From an uncultured Lachnospiraceae bacterium (GTDB lineage Bacteria; Bacillota; Clostridia; Lachnospirales; Lachnospiraceae), in assembly GCA_910588895.1 (NCBI GenBank), contig CAJUSS010000050.1:13104-22855 (forward strand): a stretch of DNA of 9,752 nt, read 5' to 3'. Of the stretch, positions 6,941 through 9,752 are shown piece after piece. How positions within the stretch are numbered: the first letter of the stretch is position 1; each line of letters begins with the position of its first letter. Position numbers and translations under genes: made by a program. The notes beneath the pieces were generated by a model, which worked only from the letters and a program-made list of their open reading frames with translations, searched no databases and had not been told where the DNA came from.

Positions 6941-7102
6941 GACTTTGCGACATGCTGTCGTAAAGTTGAGAGATGATGGCACCAGGTATGTTCCCGCTGT
7001 CGTAGATAGACTTTGCGACACGATGTCGTAAAGTCAAGAGACGGCGGGAACGGTGTGCTCTGTCTATCACAGACGGACTTTGCGACACAGTGTCGTAAAG
7101 TC
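6941..7102 (+). repeat. Three 27-bp interrupted palindromes, candidate parS/initiator sites
   Basis: Copies at 6941-6967, 7009-7035 and 7076-7102 read GACTTTGCGACA, three variable bases (TGC, CGA, CAG), then TGTCGTAAAGT plus C (T in copy 1). Arms are identical between copies except for that last base, and each copy has the same single mismatch (G opposite T), which becomes a G-U pair in + strand RNA. Spacing is 68 and 67 bp. Copy 1 begins one base after the repA stop. No U-tract follows any copy, so they are poor terminators. Position beside parAB-repA suggests ParB, initiator or processing sites; this is inference. Confidence 0.85.
6990..7051 (+). repeat. Outer stem enclosing palindrome copy 2
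   Basis: GTTCCCGCTGTC (6990-7001) pairs with GACGGCGGGAAC (7040-7051) along 12 positions, with one G-U in + strand RNA. The stem encloses copy 2 of the palindrome, giving a two-part hairpin of about 62 nt. Copies 1 and 3 have no equivalent outer stem that I can see. Confidence 0.6.
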
Positions 7103-7196
7103 GAGCGTATAGGATCGTCAGGGGGTCTGGACGGTCATGGAGAAAAAGAAGGTCATCGGCATGCCGGACGGATCAGTCCGGATCCCAGACCAGGAG

Positions 7197-7204
7197 AGGA
7201 GGGA
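7197..7204 (+). promoter_or_regulatory. Strong RBS that fixes a TTG start
   Basis: AGGAGGGA lies 6 nt before the TTG at 7211. In the same frame there is no ATG or GTG back to about 7079, and the family's conserved SKYEDIR begins at the second codon, so TTG is the best start. Confidence 0.65.
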
Positions 7205-7210
7205 GCTTTA

Positions 7211-9752
7211 TTGTCAAAGTATGAGGACATCCGGGCCCTTGCGGGAGAGACGGCTGAGAGGATCAGCCGCTCGGCACAGGGCTGGATGGGATATCTGGAT
7301 ACGGCATCCAGGATGTGCCGGTATCCATTTGCGGACAGTCTGCTGATCCACGCACAACGACCCGACGCAGTGGCATGCGCGTCGCTGGATGTGTGGAACC
7401 ACAGGATGGGCCGATGGGTGAGACGGGGCGCGAAGGGGATCGCGTTGATCGATGATGACGGGCCCAGGAGGAGGCTGCGCTATGTGTTCGATATCTCGGA
7501 CACTTACCGGCCGCGGGGAGGGCAGACGCCGTTCCTGTGGCAGATGGGAGAGCAGCATCGGGGAGCGATATCGGGACACCTGCGGGAAGACTATATGCTG
7601 GCTGGAGAGGGAGCATATGGCCTGCAGGGGGCGCTGCTGGAGATTGCATCCGGGCTGGCGGATGAGGGGATAGAGGATATCCTGGCCGGGATGGAGCGGG
7701 AGACCAGGGGGATCTTTACTACGGATGGGCCTGCTGGGGATGGCCCGCTCCCCAGGTTTAAGATGCTGCTAGGGGACAGTGTCTTTTATCTCCTGTCCCG
7801 GCGGTGCGGCTTAGATCCGATGGAGCGGCTGGGAGAAGGGGCTTTCGCCGGTATCACGGAGATCGGTGATATGGCGATGCTAGCCTTTCTCGGTGATACT
7901 TCCAGCAGTCTGGCAGCGCCGGTATTGGCGAACATCGGGCGGGAGATGTACAAGCTCTGCAGGGAAGAGGCGCGGCAGAAGGCAGTGGCAATACGCTCTG
8001 CTGTTCCCTCAAAAGGTGTGGCGGACAATACGGCACAGGAGGGAACGGATGTCACAGAAGGAGAGAGGACTGCTGATGCGAGGACCGTACATACAGAGCA
8101 GGATAAGGCTGCTGATGCAGCACAGTCTGGGAGAGACGGCATAGGGCAGGACCGAGCTGCACATATGGGGCAGGACCGAGCAGATAACACAGGCAGCGCA
8201 GGATCGGACAAGGTAGACGATGCAAGAAAGGATGGGTCAGATGGTGCAGGATATGACAGGAAGGACGAAAAAGAACGTGCAGGACGATGGGGCAGTGCGG
8301 GAGCCGATACGGCTGACCTACCATCGCAAGGGGGACTATCTGTTCCCGGATCTGACGATCGAGGAGGAGCAGGTGGAGATACGGAAGTACGGGATGCTGC
8401 GGAAGAGGTTCCTGAGAGTGCATCGGAGAGGGCTGTACCAGAGCATGCTCCTGACCGGGAGGCTGGACAGCCATCTGGAGGGGGTCGACCAGGCTGCCGA
8501 GGAGCGGATGGGGACCCTGATGGAAAGGCTGTTGGAGAGCCATCCGGCACCGGACAAGGAGGAGGACCAGATGGGGTGGGCCGCGCATATGGCGGGCCTG
8601 GTGTCAATGGCGGAGGAGACCATCTTAGAGGAACTGGTGTACAGCTGAACGGGGAGCCAGGAGAAGGGACAACTGGAGAGGATCCAAGGAGAGCAGAGGC
8701 GGAGGACGCCTCTGCTCTTGCGTTGCAGGATATCCGGCAGGATGTATCCGTGACGTCCTCTGTCGGGCCGTCTGACCTCCCCACCGTGGGAGAGCAGGTA
8801 CGAAAGATCAGCGAACGGATGGGGACCTGGTATGCCGGGAGGATGGGCCTATCGTCTGACGGGGTGGATGCGGCGTTCTTCCCGGACAGGGAGGGGGCGG
8901 TCCAGGCAGGAGAGGACGGGCAGCTATCCCTGTCCGACTCCAGAGAACGATCGCCAGAGGCACAGCTGCTAACGGCCCCCACCAACTTCCGTATCAAGGA
9001 TGACAGCCTGGGAGTGGGCGGGCCAAAGCAGAAGTTCAAGGCCAACATGGCCGCCATCCGGCTCCTAAAGCAGCTGGAAGCGGATGGCCGTCAGGCCTCG
9101 ATGGAGGAGCAAGAGGTCCTATCCCGCTTTGTGGGCTGGGGCGGCATCCCCCAGGCCTTTGACGAGAGGGATACGGGCTGGAGCCGGGAGCATGTCGAGC
9201 TGAGGCAGGCGCTCACCCCGGAGGAGTACAGGACGGCCATGGCCTCCACCCTGAACGCCTTCTACACGCCTCCCGTGGTCATCAAAGCCATGTATGGGGC
9301 TCTGCGGGCTATGGGGTTAGAGGCCGGCAACGTGCTGGAACCGGCCTGTGGCATCGGGAACTTCATGGGGCTGGTCCCAGAGGGGATGGAGGGCCTCAGG
9401 ATGTATGGTGTTGAGTTGGACAGCATCTCCGGGAGGATCGCGCGGCAGCTGTATCCAGAGAACGTGGTCGCGGTCCAAGGCTTCGAGACCACGGAGTACC
9501 CGGACAGCTTCTTTGACTGCGTGATCGGGAACGTGCCATTTGGAGACTATAAGGTGGCGGATCCCAGATATGACCGCCATCACTTCCTGATCCACGACCA
9601 TTTCATCGCCAAGGCCCTGGACCTGGTGCGCCCAGGTGGGATCATGGCGGTGGTCACATCCAGCGGCACCATGGACAAAGAGGTCCGCGCGGGCAGCGAA
9701 GTACCGCCGCGCCGAACTGTCCTCCTTGTCCATGGTGCCGCTGGATGTGACC
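7211..9752 (+). CDS. Giant ICE methylase/helicase protein, N-terminal part
   Basis: An open frame of about 847 codons that runs off the right edge. Homologues in Tn1549-like ICEs are very large proteins that combine an N6-adenine methylase fold with a SNF2/DEAD-type helicase and are thought to act on element DNA during transfer or establishment. Residues 2-110 (SKYEDIRALAGETAERISRS, then YPFADSLLIHAQRPDAVACA and GRWVRRGAKGIALIDD) look like an ArdC-type ssDNA-binding N-terminus. Residues ~260-495 are Gly/Asp/Arg/Ala-rich linker, overprinted by a TnpV-like gene. Residues ~590-690 (NFRIKDDSLGVGGPKQKFKA, then LSRFVGWGGIPQAFDE) open the helicase-methylase core. Methylase motif I is EPACGIGNFMG (from residue 710) and motif IV is NVPFGDY (N774). 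From codon 824 the sequence is wrong because a 47-nt segment is inverted; VRAGSEVPPRR should read EDSSARRYFAARADLF. The start is TTG. Confidence 0.85.
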   Translation, partial: MSKYEDIRALAGETAERISRSAQGWMGYLDTASRMCRYPFADSLLIHAQRPDAVACASLDVWNHRMGRWVRRGAKGIALIDDDGPRRRLRYVFDISDTYRPRGGQTPFLWQMGEQHRGAISGHLREDYMLAGEGAYGLQGALLEIASGLADEGIEDILAGMERETRGIFTTDGPAGDGPLPRFKMLLGDSVFYLLSRRCGLDPMERLGEGAFAGITEIGDMAMLAFLGDTSSSLAAPVLANIGREMYKLCREEARQKAVAIRSAVPSKGVADNTAQEGTDVTEGERTADARTVHTEQDKAADAAQSGRDGIGQDRAAHMGQDRADNTGSAGSDKVDDARKDGSDGAGYDRKDEKERAGRWGSAGADTADLPSQGGLSVPGSDDRGGAGGDTEVRDAAEEVPESASERAVPEHAPDREAGQPSGGGRPGCRGADGDPDGKAVGEPSGTGQGGGPDGVGRAYGGPGVNGGGDHLRGTGVQLNGEPGEGTTGEDPRRAEAEDASALALQDIRQDVSVTSSVGPSDLPTVGEQVRKISERMGTWYAGRMGLSSDGVDAAFFPDREGAVQAGEDGQLSLSDSRERSPEAQLLTAPTNFRIKDDSLGVGGPKQKFKANMAAIRLLKQLEADGRQASMEEQEVLSRFVGWGGIPQAFDERDTGWSREHVELRQALTPEEYRTAMASTLNAFYTPPVVIKAMYGALRAMGLEAGNVLEPACGIGNFMGLVPEGMEGLRMYGVELDSISGRIARQLYPENVVAVQGFETTEYPDSFFDCVIGNVPFGDYKVADPRYDRHHFLIHDHFIAKALDLVRPGGIMAVVTSSGTMDKEVRAGSEVPPRRTVLLVHGAAGCD
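8144..8181 (+). repeat. 24-bp-spaced direct repeat in the linker
   Basis: GGGCAGGACCGAGC occurs at 8144-8157 and 8168-8181, eight codons apart in the helicase frame, giving GQDRAA and GQDRAD. It marks expansion of the low-complexity linker upstream of the TnpV overlap. Confidence 0.6.
8220..8648 (+). CDS. tnpV: TnpV-like protein overprinted in the +1 frame of the helicase gene
   Basis: A 142-codon frame wholly inside the larger gene. Its product contains the features I associate with TnpV proteins of clostridial transposons (Tn4451 type): LTYHRKGDYLFPDLTIEEEQ, IRKYGMLRKRFLRVHRRGLYQ, LLTGRLDSHL, a central AAEERMGTLMERL, then EDQMGWAAHMAGL and the terminal AEETILEELVYS. TnpV function is unknown; it is a small helical protein, not a transposase. 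Third positions in this frame are mostly G or C as in neighbouring real genes, whereas the overlapping frame is Gly/Asp/Arg-rich low complexity. The family normally starts just before the LTYHRKGDY segment, so the first ~25 residues are doubtful. ATG at 8241 has AAAGGA at 8227-8232; ATG at 8253 and GTG at 8277 are alternatives. Family assignment is from memory of sequence pattern, and expression is unproven. Confidence 0.7.
   Translation: MQERMGQMVQDMTGRTKKNVQDDGAVREPIRLTYHRKGDYLFPDLTIEEEQVEIRKYGMLRKRFLRVHRRGLYQSMLLTGRLDSHLEGVDQAAEERMGTLMERLLESHPAPDKEEDQMGWAAHMAGLVSMAEETILEELVYS
9652..9752. repeat. 27-bp perfect inverted repeat around an inverted 47-nt segment
   Basis: The left arm at 9652-9678 begins GGTCACATCC and ends ATGGACAA. 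The right arm at 9726-9752 is its exact reverse complement and ends at the last base of the window. Between them, 9679-9725 reads in the wrong orientation: its reverse complement continues the methylase protein as family members do (MDKEDSSARRYFAARADLF). The right arm is likely a second copy of upstream sequence created by a fold-back, or one side of a true inverted duplication. Confidence 0.9.

Larger units (their letters stand above)
3431..9752 (+). mobile_element. Left part of a Tn1549/CTn-like integrative conjugative element
   Basis: The left boundary is inferred from the abrupt loss of GH18 similarity at about 3430, in AT-rich sequence (CTAAATGATATAATC). Inside lie a DUF6075-like gene, parA, parB, a RepA_N initiator and the giant methylase/helicase gene. 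From general knowledge this cargo marks Tn1549-family and related ICEs of gut Firmicutes, where the ParA/ParB/RepA block lies near one end. No integrase, relaxase, T4SS gene or second attachment site is in the window, so the element continues to the right. The exact junction and any target duplication cannot be fixed without the other end or an empty site. Confidence 0.75.

Noticed and set aside
6941..7102. CRISPR-like array interpretation of the three repeats
   Set aside because: Only three copies, long imperfect dyads rather than typical repeats, spacers of ~40 nt that pair with each other, and no cas genes.
7137..7346. 69-codon + strand frame overlapping the start of the helicase gene
   Set aside because: Only the first ~24 codons lie outside the larger gene, and the rest reads as an off-frame shadow (Arg/Gly/His-rich). 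The SD is poor. Kept only as a possible leader in the findings.
7786..9057. 423-codon minus-strand frame
   Set aside because: Ser/Pro/Ala-rich product with no recognisable family, lying opposite two supported + strand frames. It is a long open shadow caused by the G-rich linker.

Overview
The window looks like a piece of a GC-rich Bacillota chromosome, most likely a gut Lachnospiraceae-type clostridium, into which an integrative and conjugative element (ICE) of the broad Tn1549/CTn type has inserted. The lineage call rests on the rpe-thiN arrangement, a clostridial-style SerRS (LNNTVVAPPR in motif 3), a spore-type LysM-GH18 protein, strong AGGAGG ribosome binding sites, and an ICE backbone typical of gut Firmicutes.

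Layout. Positions 1-3430 are host chromosome: the 3' part of rpe (ribulose-phosphate epimerase), thiN (thiamine pyrophosphokinase) overlapping it by 4 nt, serS (seryl-tRNA synthetase), and a LysM-GH18 hydrolase gene that stops making sense directly after its catalytic DIDFE motif. At about 3430 the sequence changes to the mobile element. Its first ~300 nt carry no convincing gene but hold a long hairpin, a second small hairpin and a leftward promoter-like sequence. Then comes a tightly overlapped maintenance operon: a DUF6075-like protein (3732-4277), ParA (4265-5050), ParB (5040-5942) and a RepA_N-type initiator (5923-6939). Inside repA is an AT-rich tract of 23-bp iteron-like repeats, a good candidate replication origin. 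Directly after repA lie three 27-bp interrupted palindromes about 67 bp apart, candidate ParB (parS-like), initiator or processing sites.

From 7211 (TTG start) an open frame runs off the right edge. It encodes the N-terminal part of the very large ICE protein with an ArdC-like N-terminus, a low-complexity linker, the start of the helicase module and an N6-adenine methylase domain (EPACGIGNF, NVPF). Its linker is overprinted: the +1 frame at 8220-8648 encodes a recognisable TnpV-like protein, and the base composition fits TnpV better than the linker. This is the most interesting feature here.

The last 101 nt form a 27-bp perfect inverted repeat around a 47-nt segment that is in the wrong orientation. 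Flipping that segment restores the expected protein sequence. This is most simply a fold-back artefact at a contig end, though an inversion is possible. How the genes work together: ParA/ParB and RepA probably let the excised circle replicate and segregate, while the methylase/helicase belongs to the conjugation or establishment module that should continue to the right.
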